Below, piece after piece: positions 35,811 to 44,141 of a stretch of DNA of 64,000 bases. Source of the DNA: Streptomyces sp. Tu6071 (GTDB taxonomy: Bacteria; Actinomycetota; Actinomycetes; Streptomycetales; Streptomycetaceae); assembly GCF_000213055.1 (NCBI RefSeq), contig NZ_CM001165.1, positions 4,548,945-4,612,944 of the forward strand, written 5' to 3'. Each line of letters begins with the position of its first letter. The first letter of the stretch is position 1. A program made the translations under genes and the position numbers. Below the pieces are notes generated by a model. The model did not search any database. It saw only the letters and a list, made by a program, of their open reading frames with translations, and had not been told where the DNA came from.

Positions 35811-37601
35811 GTGAACGTCCGCCCCGAGGAGGAGCCGGCACCGGCGGAGAAGACCGTGCCGCTCCCGGCGCGGACCGCGGAGCCGTCCACCGCCGAGCCG
35901 ACCACCGCAGAGGCACACGCCGCCGAGGCACCCGCCGCCGAGCCGCCCGCCCCGGAGTCGCCCGTCCCCGCCGCCCGGACCGGCTTCCGCATGACCCGGC
36001 GCCGCTGGGTCGCCGTCGTCGTCGCCGGGGCCGTCGTGCTCGCCGGGGCCGGGCTCGGGGCCGCGCAGTTCGTGAAGTCGCCCGCGCAGGCGGCGGCCGA
36101 CAGCAAGGCCCCGCCCCCCGACGTGCTCGAAGCCCCCGTCGAGAAGCGCGTGCTGCGGCAGAACATCGTCGTGCGCGGCACCGCGGGCGCCTCCCGCACG
36201 AGCGAGATCGCCCCCGCGACGGCGGGCGGCGCGGACGGCGCGGAGCCCATCGTCACGAAGCTCCCGCTCAAGGCCGGGGACACGGTGCGCGAGGGGACCG
36301 TCCTCATGGAGGTCTCGGGCCGCCCCGTCATCGCCCTGCGCGGCGCGACCCCCGTCTACCGCGACCTCAAGCCGGGCACGAGCGGCGACGACGTGCGCCA
36401 GCTCCAGGCCGCGCTCCGCTCGCTCGGCCACGGCACGGGCGGCGACACCTCGGGCTCCTTCGGCGCGGGCACGAAGAGCGCCCTCAGCGCGCTCTACCGG
36501 GCACTCGGCTACGACCCGCGCCCCGCCACGGACGACGACGGCGAAGCGCTCCAGGGCGCCGCCGACGCCGTGCTCGCGGCACGCCGCGCGCTGGAGGACG
36601 CGCGCACGGCGGCGGCACAGGCGAGCACGGCGCCCACGACGGGCACGGGCGGCGGCAAGGACCAGGACGACGGCAAGGAGCAGGGCGGTGGCAAGGACCA
36701 GGGCGGCGGTACGGACCCGGGGACGTCACCCGCCCCGGACCCCTCCGCCCCCACCGACCCGGGCCCGCAGAAGCCCGGCGCCTCCGCGCAGGGCGAACGG
36801 GGCGCGCTCGTCGGGGGCCCGGCCGCCGCCGACGACCCGAGCGCGCGCCGCGCCGTCGTGCGCGCGCAGGAGGACCTGGCGCGCGCCGAGGAGCGGTACG
36901 ACGACGCGAAGGCGAAGTCCGGGCCCATGCTGCCCGCCGCCGAAGTCGTCTACCTCACCGCCTTCCCCGCCCGCGTCGGCACCGTCTCGGCGGCCGTGGG
37001 CGCGCACGTCAACGGCACGGCGATGACCGTCTCCTCGGGAGAACTCCTCGTCACCTCCTACCTTCAGGACAACCAGAAGGGCCTGGTCCGCACGGGCGCG
37101 AAGGCCGAGGTCGTCGACGAGAACTCGGGCCGCACCTACAAGGCCACCGTCTCCGGCGTCGACTCGCAGCGCGCCGAGGACGCCGCGCGCGGCGCGGGCG
37201 GCAGCGGCGGCGACGGGGCAGCGGGCGGCGGGGAGGACGGCAACGACCCGTCGCAGGACGGCGGTTCGGGCGGGGAGGCGCAGGCCACCGGCTACCGCAT
37301 GACCGTCCAGACCACGAAGAAGCTCCCCGCCGCGCTCGCCGGGGCCGATCTGCGCGTGAGCATCCAGGCGGGCGCGACGGACGGGCCCGTGCTCGTCGTC
37401 CCCGTCACCGCCGTCTCGGCGGGCGCGGACGGCCGCCGCGCGGTCACCGTCGTCCGCGCCTCGGGGGCCCAGACCCGCGTCGAGGTCAGGACCGGGGCGC
37501 AGGCGGACGGCTACGTGGAGGTCCGCCCGGCCGGAGGCCAGAAGCTCGTGGAGGGCGACCGCGTCGTGACGGGCGCGAGCCGCGCGGGCGGCGGCTCATG
37601 A
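35811..37601 (+). CDS. MacA-like adaptor with peptidoglycan-binding domain
   Basis: A 596-residue membrane-anchored protein. A Pro/Ala/Glu-rich cytoplasmic tail (1-60) is followed by one TM helix (about 67-86), then outside domains: a barrel-like part (LPLKAGDTVREGTVLMEVSGRPVIAL), a PG_binding_1-like domain (about 187-235, LKPGTSGDDVRQLQAALRSLGH), a Lys/Gly/Asp-rich linker, and later beta-barrel strands (GQVLVTSYLQ-like, TVSGVDSQRAED, VSIQAGATDGPVLVVPVTAVSAGADGRRAV). This is the periplasmic adaptor type that pairs with MacB-like exporters. The GTG at 35811 follows GAAAGG by 8 nt. Its stop overlaps the ATPase ATG. Confidence 0.88.
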   Translation: MNVRPEEEPAPAEKTVPLPARTAEPSTAEPTTAEAHAAEAPAAEPPAPESPVPAARTGFRMTRRRWVAVVVAGAVVLAGAGLGAAQFVKSPAQAAADSKAPPPDVLEAPVEKRVLRQNIVVRGTAGASRTSEIAPATAGGADGAEPIVTKLPLKAGDTVREGTVLMEVSGRPVIALRGATPVYRDLKPGTSGDDVRQLQAALRSLGHGTGGDTSGSFGAGTKSALSALYRALGYDPRPATDDDGEALQGAADAVLAARRALEDARTAAAQASTAPTTGTGGGKDQDDGKEQGGGKDQGGGTDPGTSPAPDPSAPTDPGPQKPGASAQGERGALVGGPAAADDPSARRAVVRAQEDLARAEERYDDAKAKSGPMLPAAEVVYLTAFPARVGTVSAAVGAHVNGTAMTVSSGELLVTSYLQDNQKGLVRTGAKAEVVDENSGRTYKATVSGVDSQRAEDAARGAGGSGGDGAAGGGEDGNDPSQDGGSGGEAQATGYRMTVQTTKKLPAALAGADLRVSIQAGATDGPVLVVPVTAVSAGADGRRAVTVVRASGAQTRVEVRTGAQADGYVEVRPAGGQKLVEGDRVVTGASRAGGGS

Positions 37602-38428
37602 GGGGGCCGTGGCGGGGACGGCGGCGCGAGCGGGGCGCGGCCCCGGACGAGGACGGCGCGGCCCCGGGCCCGTACGAGGACGGCGCGGCCCCGCCCCCGT
37701 ACGAGGGCGGCCCGGACGGCGACCCGCCCCCGCCGCCCCCCGTCGTCGAGTTCCGCGGCACCGGGCTCACCTATCCCGGGCCGCCCGCCGTGCGCGCCCT
37801 CCGCCCCTGCCACTTCAGCGTGCGGCCCGGCGAGTTCGTGACCGTCGTGGGGCCCTCCGGCTCGGGGAAGTCCACGTTCCTCAACGTCGTCGGTCTGCTC
37901 GACGCGCCCACCGAGGGCACCTACCTGCTCGACGGGATCGACACCGGGCGGCTCGCCGAGCACGAGCGGGCCGCGCTGCGCGGGCGCCGTATCGGCTTCG
38001 TCTTCCAGTCCTTCCACCTGCTCCCGCACCGCACCGCCGTCGAGAACGTGCAGCTCGCCATGGTCTACCGCCGCGTCCCGCGCGCCGAACGCCGCGAGCG
38101 CGCCCGTACCGCCCTCGCCCGCGTCGGCCTCGCGCACCGCGCCGACGCGCTGCCCACGCGCCTGTCCGGCGGCGAGCGCCAGCGCGTCGCCGTCGCCCGC
38201 GCCCTCGTCGCGCGCCCCTCGCTGCTCCTGTGCGACGAGCCGACGGGGAACCTGGACACCGCGACGGCGGGCGAGATCCTGCGCCTGCTCGACGAGTTGC
38301 ACGGCGAGGGCATGACGCTCCTCGTCATCACCCACGACCCGGCGGTGGCCGCGCACGGCAGCCGCACGGTGAGCATCAGGGACGGCCGCCTGACGGAGAC
38401 GGTCCGGGACCGGGAGGTGCCCGCGTGA
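37598..38428 (+). CDS. ABC transporter ATPase (MacB-type)
   Basis: A 276-residue ATPase with a Pro/Gly/Asp-rich N-terminal tail (1-48). Walker A is GPSGSGKST (85-93), the Q-loop region is VFQSFHLLPHRT, the signature is LSGGERQR, Walker B is LLLCDEP and the switch region is VITHDP. The ATG at 37598 overlaps the adaptor stop (ATGA), and its own TGA overlaps the permease GTG. This indicates a tightly coupled adaptor-ATPase-permease set. The cargo is unknown; the operon's leading lipoprotein suggests a cell-envelope role. Confidence 0.95.
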   Translation: MRGPWRGRRRERGAAPDEDGAAPGPYEDGAAPPPYEGGPDGDPPPPPPVVEFRGTGLTYPGPPAVRALRPCHFSVRPGEFVTVVGPSGSGKSTFLNVVGLLDAPTEGTYLLDGIDTGRLAEHERAALRGRRIGFVFQSFHLLPHRTAVENVQLAMVYRRVPRAERRERARTALARVGLAHRADALPTRLSGGERQRVAVARALVARPSLLLCDEPTGNLDTATAGEILRLLDELHGEGMTLLVITHDPAVAAHGSRTVSIRDGRLTETVRDREVPA

Positions 38429-39672
38429 TCGGCCTCGCCTCCCGGACGCCGCGCGGCCCCCGCATCGAGCCCTCCCGCCTCTCACGCCGCGACCTGCTCT
38501 CCGAAGCCGTCTCCGGGATGCTCCAGCGGCCCGCCCGCTCCGCGCTCACCGCGCTCGGCACGGTGCTCGGCGTCGGCACGTTCGTCGCCGTGCTCGGGCT
38601 CACCGCGACGACGTCCTCGCAGATCGACGACCGCTTCAGCCTCCTGTCGGCGACCGAGGTGAGCGTGCGGGACGTCGGCGCGCAGCAGGACGAGTTCGCC
38701 GGGGTCTCCTTCCCGGAGGACGCCGAGCGGCGGATCGAGCGGCTGCACGGCGTCGAGCACGCGGGGCTGTACTGGGAGGTGGAGGGCGCGGCGAGCGGCG
38801 GCGTCTCCGGAAGCCCGGTCGCGGGCGGCACGACGGAGCAGGTCAAGGTGTACGCGGCCTCGCCCGGGATGCTCGACGCGGCGGGCGCCTCGGTCGCCGA
38901 GGGCCGCCTCTACGACGACTTCCTCGCCGGTTCGGACACGCCCGTCGCCCTCCTCGGCGAAGGGCTCGCGACCCGGCTCGGCATCACGACGACGGCGACC
39001 CGGCCCGCCGTGTTCATCGACGGTCAGGCGTTCACGGTCGTCGGCATCCTCTCCGACGTCCGCCGCAAACCGGAACTCCTCCTCAACGTCGTCGTGCCGC
39101 CCCGCACGGCCGACCGGGTGTGGGGCGCGCCGAAGCGCGGCGGCACGCAGATGCTCATCGAGACGCGCCCCGGGGCGGCCCGCCAGATCGCGCACGAGGC
39201 GCCCGTCGCGCTCGACCCCGCGCACCCCTCGTACCTCAAGGCCACCCCGCCCCCCGACCCGCGCTCGCTGCGCTCCTCGGTCACCTCCGACCTGTCCCGG
39301 CTCTTCCTCCTCCTCGCCGCGATCTGCCTCGTGATCGGCGCGGTGGGCATCGCGAACACGACGCTCGTGGCGGTCCTGGAACGTACGGGCGAGATCGGGC
39401 TGCGACGCGCGCTCGGCGCGGGGGCGCGGCACATCATGGCCCAGTTCCTCGCGGAGTCGGGGGCCTTGGGGGTGCTGGGGGGCCTGATCGGCACGAGCCT
39501 GGGAACGGTCCTGGTCGTCGTGGTCTCGGCGTGGCGCGAGTGGACGCCCGTGGTGGACCCGGCGACGGTCGCGGCGGCACCGCTCGTGGGCCTCGCGACG
39601 GGCCTCCTCGCCGGCCTCTACCCGGCCTGGCGAGCAAGCCGCATCCAACCGGCGGAGGCACTGCGGAGGTAG
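38425..39672 (+). CDS. MacB-type FtsX permease
   Basis: A 415-residue permease with the MacB layout. TM1 lies at about 35-57, then a large outside domain (to about 285), then three TM helices at about 290-315, 340-370 and 383-402. The motifs are GIANTTLVAVLERTGEIGLRRALGAGARHIMAQFLAESGALGVLGG and LYPAWRASRIQPAEALRR, typical of FtsX/MacB. The GTG at 38425 overlaps the ATPase stop. It is the last gene of the lipoprotein-adaptor-ATPase-permease operon and converges on a small membrane protein gene. Confidence 0.95.
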   Translation: MIGLASRTPRGPRIEPSRLSRRDLLSEAVSGMLQRPARSALTALGTVLGVGTFVAVLGLTATTSSQIDDRFSLLSATEVSVRDVGAQQDEFAGVSFPEDAERRIERLHGVEHAGLYWEVEGAASGGVSGSPVAGGTTEQVKVYAASPGMLDAAGASVAEGRLYDDFLAGSDTPVALLGEGLATRLGITTTATRPAVFIDGQAFTVVGILSDVRRKPELLLNVVVPPRTADRVWGAPKRGGTQMLIETRPGAARQIAHEAPVALDPAHPSYLKATPPPDPRSLRSSVTSDLSRLFLLLAAICLVIGAVGIANTTLVAVLERTGEIGLRRALGAGARHIMAQFLAESGALGVLGGLIGTSLGTVLVVVVSAWREWTPVVDPATVAAAPLVGLATGLLAGLYPAWRASRIQPAEALRR

Positions 39673-39722
39673 GGGGCGATCTTTCGGCGGATGGAGCGGG
39701 CCCGGCGGGCCGTGCGCCGAAG

Positions 39723-39989
39723 TCAGCGCAGCGCCGTCACCAGGAAGACCAGGCAGGCCGCCGCGACGATCCCCGCGGTGAGGCGCATGACGGCGTAGCC
39801 CTTCGTGGAGGGCTCGGTCGCGTCGTAGTCCTTCACGAAGGGCCGCTGGAGGGGGCGGTTGAGGCGCCAGAACAGCCGGGGGCTCACGAGCTGGGTGACG
39901 GACAGCGCGAAGATGATCGCGAGGACGACGAAGGAGAAGGGCGAAGGGGTGTGCGCCTCGGCGAGCCACAGCCCGTGATGCGGTGTCAT
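39723..39989 (-). CDS. Small two-helix membrane protein (DUF6199-like)
   Basis: An 88-residue protein with hydrophobic segments at about 16-36 (PFSFVVLAIIFALSVTQLV) and 66-86 (AVMRLTAGIVAAACLVFLVTAL). Between them lies the conserved-looking segment PRLFWRLNRPLQRPFVKDYDATEPSTKGY. I associate this with DUF6199, with moderate certainty; function is unknown. The ATG at 39989 precedes the first helix. An upstream open stretch is Pro/Arg-rich and unlike a gene. It converges on the MacB operon. Confidence 0.75.
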   Translation of the reverse strand: MTPHHGLWLAEAHTPSPFSFVVLAIIFALSVTQLVSPRLFWRLNRPLQRPFVKDYDATEPSTKGYAVMRLTAGIVAAACLVFLVTALR

Positions 39990-40107
39990 GCGGTGCCGGA
40001 TTCCCTTGCGCCCGGGGCGTACGCCACCCCGCCCGGTATTCCGGACCGGCGGCCGGGTACACAGAGGGGGCGGCCGGAGGGACCGGTGGCGGGTGAGGGG
40101 TGGCGAG

Positions 40108-40866
40108 ATGCGGTACGGGGTGCGGCGGGGCGCGGGCACGGCGGTGGGCGCGGTGGCGCTCGGCGGGCTGCTGTTCGGCGCGGCGGGATGCAAGGACGTC
40201 GAGGTGTCGGGCGGGGGCGCGAGCGGCGGCTCCGCGAGCGAGCCCGCGGCGCGGGGCGCGGAGGGCTCGGCGCTCAAGGCCGTGGACGGGCTGACCGTCA
40301 AGGGGCGCGCTCCGAAGACCGGTTACGACCGCGACAAGTTCGGCTCCGCGTGGGCCGACACGGACTCCAACCACTGCGACACCCGCAACGACATCCTCAA
40401 GCGCGACCTGAAGGACGTGAAGTACAAGAGCGGGGACTGCGTCATCGCGAGCGGCGTCCTCAACGACGACCCGTACTCGGGCGACGACATCCGCTTCACG
40501 CGCGGCGCGAGCAAGATAGACATCGACCACCTCGTCTCGCTCTCGGACGCCTGGCAGAAGGGCGCGTCGAAGTGGGAGGCGAGCAAGCGGATCGCCCTCG
40601 CCAACGACCCCCTCAACCTCCTCGCGGTGAGCGCCGGCCCCAACCGCAGCAAGGGCGAGGGCGATACGGCGACGTGGCTCCCCGGCAACAAGGGCTACCG
40701 CTGCACGTACGTGGCGGGCCAGGTCGCGGTGAAGGCCAAGTACGGGCTGTGGGTCACGTCCGCCGAGAAGGCCGCGATGAAGAAGGTCCTCACGACCTGC
40801 CCGGACCAGAAACTCCCCGAGGGCACGGCCCCGACCAAGGCCCCCGCGCGGTTCCGCGCGCGGTGA
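40108..40866 (+). CDS. Secreted HNH-family nuclease (DUF1524/GmrSD C-terminal type)
   Basis: A 252-residue exported protein. The N-terminus MRYGVRRGAGTAVGAVALGGLLFGAAGC is a signal with a possible lipobox (Cys28). The mature domain has DSNHCDTRNDILKRDL, KIDIDHLVSLSDAW (His141) and NDPLNLLAVSAGPNRSKGEGD, the His-Asn pattern of secreted HNH nucleases of the DUF1524 type. It probably degrades extracellular DNA or RNA, although the activity is inferred. The ATG at 40108 has weak GGCGAG upstream. It lies in a run of exported-protein genes. Confidence 0.87.
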   Translation: MRYGVRRGAGTAVGAVALGGLLFGAAGCKDVEVSGGGASGGSASEPAARGAEGSALKAVDGLTVKGRAPKTGYDRDKFGSAWADTDSNHCDTRNDILKRDLKDVKYKSGDCVIASGVLNDDPYSGDDIRFTRGASKIDIDHLVSLSDAWQKGASKWEASKRIALANDPLNLLAVSAGPNRSKGEGDTATWLPGNKGYRCTYVAGQVAVKAKYGLWVTSAEKAAMKKVLTTCPDQKLPEGTAPTKAPARFRAR

Positions 40867-41014
40867 CCGCCCCCGCGCGGTGACCGCCGCCACGCGGTGA
40901 ACCGCCCGTCACGCCGACCGGGGCACCCGTGTCCCCTGCCGCGCCCGCGCGCGATATCTTGCGGTGCTCGCGATGCGGGTGATCTCGGCAGGTAAGTCAA
41001 GGGTGGGGAAAAAC

Positions 41015-41863
41015 ATGACCAAGTCCGGTCAGCGGGGCGGCAGTCACAGACGGTCGAAGCGGGGGCGGTGGATCGCCCTCGGGACGAGCGCGGCCGTCGT
41101 CGCGGGGGTGGGGGTCTTCGCGGCGACCCAGGCGGGGGCCAGCACCGTGTGGCCCGCGCAGAAGACGTTCAAGGGGCGCGCCTTCGACACGTGCACCGCG
41201 CCGTCGAGCGCCGCGATGAAGGCGTGGCACACCGGCTTCTACGGGGCCGCCGCCGTCTACATCGGCGGCAAGAACCGCGGGTGCGCGCAACCGCAGCTCA
41301 CCGCCTCGTGGGTCAAGACCGTGAGCAAGCAGGGCTGGAAGCTGATCCCGCTGTACGTGGGCGCGCAGCCGCCGTGCCAGAAGAGCGCCAACCCCGAGAA
41401 GATGACGACCGCCAACGCCTCCGCGCTCGGCGCGAAGGACGGCGCGGACGCGGTCGCGAAGGCGGCGGCGCTCGGCATGAAAAAGGGGAGCCCGATCTTC
41501 CTCGACATGGAGCCGTACGACACCAAGAACGCCTCCTGCGCCAAGGCCGTGCTCTCCTACACGCGCGCCTTCACGAAGACCCTGCGCGGCAAGATCTACC
41601 GCGGCGGCTTCTACGGCTTCAGCAGCTCCAGCGCCGCCGCGATCGCCACCGCGAAGGACCGCACCGACCTCCCCGGCAACCTCTGGTACGCCAAGTGGGA
41701 CAAGGTCAACACGACCACGAGCGACTGGCCCTGGTCCAAGAGCCTGTACACGGACCACAGCCGCGGCCACCAGTACATGGTCAACAGCAAGGAGAAGCGC
41801 GGCGCCTACACGATCACGGTCGACCGCAGCGCCTGGGACGGCCCGGTCGCGCTCACGGGCTGA
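41015..41863 (+). CDS. Secreted DUF1906 glycoside hydrolase-like protein
   Basis: A 282-residue exported protein. The signal (about 1-45) carries an Arg-rich stretch before GTSAAVVAGVGVFAATQAGA. The mature TIM-barrel-like domain has FDTCTAPSSAAMKAWHTGFYGAAAVYIGGKNRGCAQPQL, QGWKLIPLYVGAQ, GMKKGSPIFLDMEPYD (probable catalytic Asp/Glu), GGFYGFSSSSAAA and LWYAKWDK. DUF1906 (Rv2525c-like) proteins are thought to act on cell-wall glycans, but the substrate is not established. The ATG at 41015 has GGTGGGGA upstream. Confidence 0.9.
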   Translation: MTKSGQRGGSHRRSKRGRWIALGTSAAVVAGVGVFAATQAGASTVWPAQKTFKGRAFDTCTAPSSAAMKAWHTGFYGAAAVYIGGKNRGCAQPQLTASWVKTVSKQGWKLIPLYVGAQPPCQKSANPEKMTTANASALGAKDGADAVAKAAALGMKKGSPIFLDMEPYDTKNASCAKAVLSYTRAFTKTLRGKIYRGGFYGFSSSSAAAIATAKDRTDLPGNLWYAKWDKVNTTTSDWPWSKSLYTDHSRGHQYMVNSKEKRGAYTITVDRSAWDGPVALTG

Positions 41864-42091
41864 GCCCCCACCCGGGTTCCGCTGTGGGCATTCGTTCGGC
41901 GGGGGCGGAACGGGTGGGCACAGCGGAACCCTGAGAGCGGGCGGCGCATGACAGCCCGTCCCGCCCCCGCAGGCCCCCGTCCGGCCCCCGTCCGGCCCCC
42001 GCAGGGCCCCGTACCGTCCCGAAGGACCCCGTACCGCTTCCCCGTCCCGACTCGTTGCGCCAAGGTGGTGGCCCTCCGCGCGGCCACCTCC

Positions 42092-42128
42092 TACGATCGA
42101 CTCCGGACTTTGTGCATCGACGCACAAA
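42092..42128 (+). promoter_or_regulatory. Promoter and inverted repeat before the SurA-like gene
   Basis: TACGAT (42092-42097) is a good -10. TTTGTGC-6nt-GCACAAA (42109-42128) is a 7-bp-arm inverted repeat lying at or just after the expected start point, so it could be an operator. No -35 is evident. Confidence 0.45.
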
Positions 42129-42149
42129 CTGCTCGCAGGGAGGCCCACC

Positions 42150-42983
42150 TTGCACCGCCGCTCCATCCGCCCCCAGCCTTCGGCCGGGGGGACCCCCACG
42201 CGCCGCCAGCCTTCGGCCGGGGGGACCCCCACGCGCCGCCAGCCTTCGGCCGGGGGGACCCCCACGCGCCGCCACGCCCGCCGTCGCCTCAGCGCCTCCG
42301 CGCTCTCCGCCCTCGCCCTCGCCGCCGCGCCCCTGCTCAGCGCCTGCGGCGGCACCGCGCACCCGGGCGCCGCCGCCGTCGTGGGGAACACCCGGATCAC
42401 CGAGGCGCAGCTCCAGCACCGCGTCGGCGAACTCCACGACGCCGTACGGGAACTCAGCTCCGACGCGCAGACCTCCGAGCGCATCATCTCGGGCAGCGGC
42501 AGCCTCGCGCGGCCCACCCTCCAGGGCATGGTGCGCGACCGCGTCGTCGCCCGCGCCGCCGCCGACAAGGGCGTCACCGTCAGCCGCGCCGAGGTGCAGA
42601 GCGCCCGCGCGCAGCTCACCCAGCAGGCGGGCGGCGAGCAGGGCCTCAAGGTCGAATGGCTCACCCGGTACGGCGTCCCGCCGTCCCGCCTCGACGACGC
42701 CCTGCGCGAGAACATCGCCGAGCAGAAGCTGTACGCGGCGCTCGGCGCCGACCCGTCGAGCCCGGACGGCAAGGCGACCGTCGACAAGACCCTCGCGGCG
42801 ACCGCGAAGAAGCTCAAGGTCGACGTCAACCCGCGCTACGGCACGTGGGACGCCGCGAAGGCCACCCGCGCCGACGCCCGCCCGGCCTGGCTGCGCGACG
42901 TCAGCCGCGCCCCCTCCGGCGAGGCGGCCGGGGCCGACGCGGGCGCCCCGGAGGGGACCGGCGCCGAAACGGGGCAGGGCTGA
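42150..42983 (+). CDS. SurA N-terminal-type chaperone lipoprotein
   Basis: A 277-residue lipoprotein starting at TTG (42150), 7 nt after GGAGG. Residues 9-41 consist of three exact copies of QPSAGGTPTRR, placed before the hydrophobic signal (LSASALSALALAAAPLLSAC, lipobox LSAC near residue 66). The mature part is SurA N-like: NTRITEAQLQHRVGELHDAVRELSSD, GSLARPTLQGMVRDRVVARAAADKGVTVSRAEVQSARAQL, LDDALRENIAEQKLY. No PPIase domain follows, so a folding chaperone for exported proteins is the likely role. mazG follows 36 nt later. Confidence 0.88.
   Translation: MHRRSIRPQPSAGGTPTRRQPSAGGTPTRRQPSAGGTPTRRHARRRLSASALSALALAAAPLLSACGGTAHPGAAAVVGNTRITEAQLQHRVGELHDAVRELSSDAQTSERIISGSGSLARPTLQGMVRDRVVARAAADKGVTVSRAEVQSARAQLTQQAGGEQGLKVEWLTRYGVPPSRLDDALRENIAEQKLYAALGADPSSPDGKATVDKTLAATAKKLKVDVNPRYGTWDAAKATRADARPAWLRDVSRAPSGEAAGADAGAPEGTGAETGQG
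42174..42272 (+). repeat. Three exact 33-bp tandem repeats inside the signal region
   Basis: Units 42174-42206, 42207-42239 and 42240-42272 each encode QPSAGGTPTRR. Each contains the G-rich core CTTCGGCCGGGGGGACCCC, a sequence I recognise as a widespread Streptomyces interspersed repeat (recall, not checked). Confidence 0.9.
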
Positions 42984-43007
42984 CCGAGGACGCGGCCCCG
43001 CCTGGGT

Positions 43008-43013
43008 TACGTT
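43008..43013 (+). promoter_or_regulatory. -10 of a leaderless mazG transcript
   Basis: TACGTT ends 6 nt before the GTG at 43020. No Shine-Dalgarno sequence is present. Confidence 0.45.
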
Positions 43014-43019
43014 GCCGTG

Positions 43020-44072
43020 GTGAACGAAACCAGCCACGGAAACGGCCCGGAAGACCGCCCCGACAGCCCCGGGGACAGCAGGGGCACCGGCCGCATCGTC
43101 CTGCTGACCACGAGTCACCGGGTCGCGCCAGGGCTGCTGTCCTGGCGCGCCTGGCAGACCCTGCGCGGCGCCGCCCGCGTGCTGTGCGCGGACGCGGAGC
43201 ACCCCCAGCTCCCGTACCTGCGCGAGGCCGGGGTCGGCGTCGAGACCGGGGTCCCGGCCGCCGAGGAACTCGTCGCCGCCTGCGCGGACGGCTCGACGGT
43301 CGTCGTCGTGGCGGGCGAGGGCGCCGACGAGCACAAGCTCACCGACCGCCTCGCCGCGCTCGCGGGCTCCGGGCGGCACACCATGCCCGAGCTGGAGCTG
43401 CTGCCCGCCTCGTACGACCTCCCCGGCGCCCGCCTCATCGACCTCGTGCAGGTCATGGACCGCATTCGGCTCGACTGCCCCTGGTCGAGCCGCCAGACGC
43501 ACGAGGGCCTCGCCAAGTACGCGCTCGAAGAGGTCTACGAGCTGGTCGAGGCGATCGAGGACGGGGACCGGCACGAGCTGCGCGAGGAGCTGGGGGACGT
43601 CCTGCTCCAGGTCGTCTTCCACTCCCGTATCGCCGAGGACGACACCGAGGCCCCCTTCTCCGTCGACGACGTCGCGGGCGCGCTCGTCGAGAAGCTGATC
43701 CGCCGCCACCCGCACGTCTTCGGCGACGAGAGCGCCGAGACCCCCGACGAGGTCCGCACGCTGTGGCTCGCCGCCAAGGCCGACGAGAAGCAGCGCGCCT
43801 CCGTCACCGAGGGCATCCCGCTCGCGCAGCCCGCGCTCTCGCTCGCCGCGAAGCTCGCGGCCCGCGCCCGTACGGCGGGACTCCCCGTCCCCGTGCCCGA
43901 GCCGGGCGCCGACTGGGGCCCCGCCCTCCTCGCGCTCGCGGCCCGCGCCGACGCGGCGGGCGTCGACCCGGAGGCGTCCCTGCGCGCCTCCGCCCGCGCC
44001 TACCGCGACGCGATCCGCCGCGCGGAGACGGCGAAGGGGAGCGCGGCGGAGGACGCGGCGGAGGAGGCGTAG
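43020..44072 (+). CDS. mazG: Nucleoside triphosphate pyrophosphohydrolase MazG
   Basis: A 350-residue protein that hydrolyses (d)NTPs to monophosphate and pyrophosphate, cleaning damaged nucleotides. The N-terminal about 140 residues resemble a tetrapyrrole methylase-like fold (RIVLLTTSHRVAPGLLSWRAWQTLRGAARVLCAD). The MazG domain (about 145-260) has DCPWSSRQTHEGLAKYALEEVYELVEAIEDGDRHELREELGDVLLQVVFHSRIAED, with metal-binding EExxE and ExxD residues. The C-terminus is Ala-rich. GTG codons occur at 43017 and 43020; the second fits a leaderless start best. Confidence 0.95.
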   Translation: MNETSHGNGPEDRPDSPGDSRGTGRIVLLTTSHRVAPGLLSWRAWQTLRGAARVLCADAEHPQLPYLREAGVGVETGVPAAEELVAACADGSTVVVVAGEGADEHKLTDRLAALAGSGRHTMPELELLPASYDLPGARLIDLVQVMDRIRLDCPWSSRQTHEGLAKYALEEVYELVEAIEDGDRHELREELGDVLLQVVFHSRIAEDDTEAPFSVDDVAGALVEKLIRRHPHVFGDESAETPDEVRTLWLAAKADEKQRASVTEGIPLAQPALSLAAKLAARARTAGLPVPVPEPGADWGPALLALAARADAAGVDPEASLRASARAYRDAIRRAETAKGSAAEDAAEEA

Positions 44073-44087
44073 GGCGCACACACGGGC

Positions 44088-44120
44088 GCGGGTCCACCGT
44101 CGCGCTGCCGGTGGACCCGC
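44088..44120. terminator. Shared hairpin between mazG and the GH92 gene
   Basis: A perfect 12-bp stem GCGGGTCCACCG (44088-44099) pairs with 44109-44120, with a 9-nt loop, in a 69-nt convergent gap. Confidence 0.7.
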
Positions 44121-44141
44121 CCCGTACCGTCCCCGCCGCCG

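Noticed and set aside
42174..42272. CRISPR-like array
   Set aside because: Only three direct repeats without spacers, and the sequence is in frame inside a lipoprotein gene; no cas genes are present.
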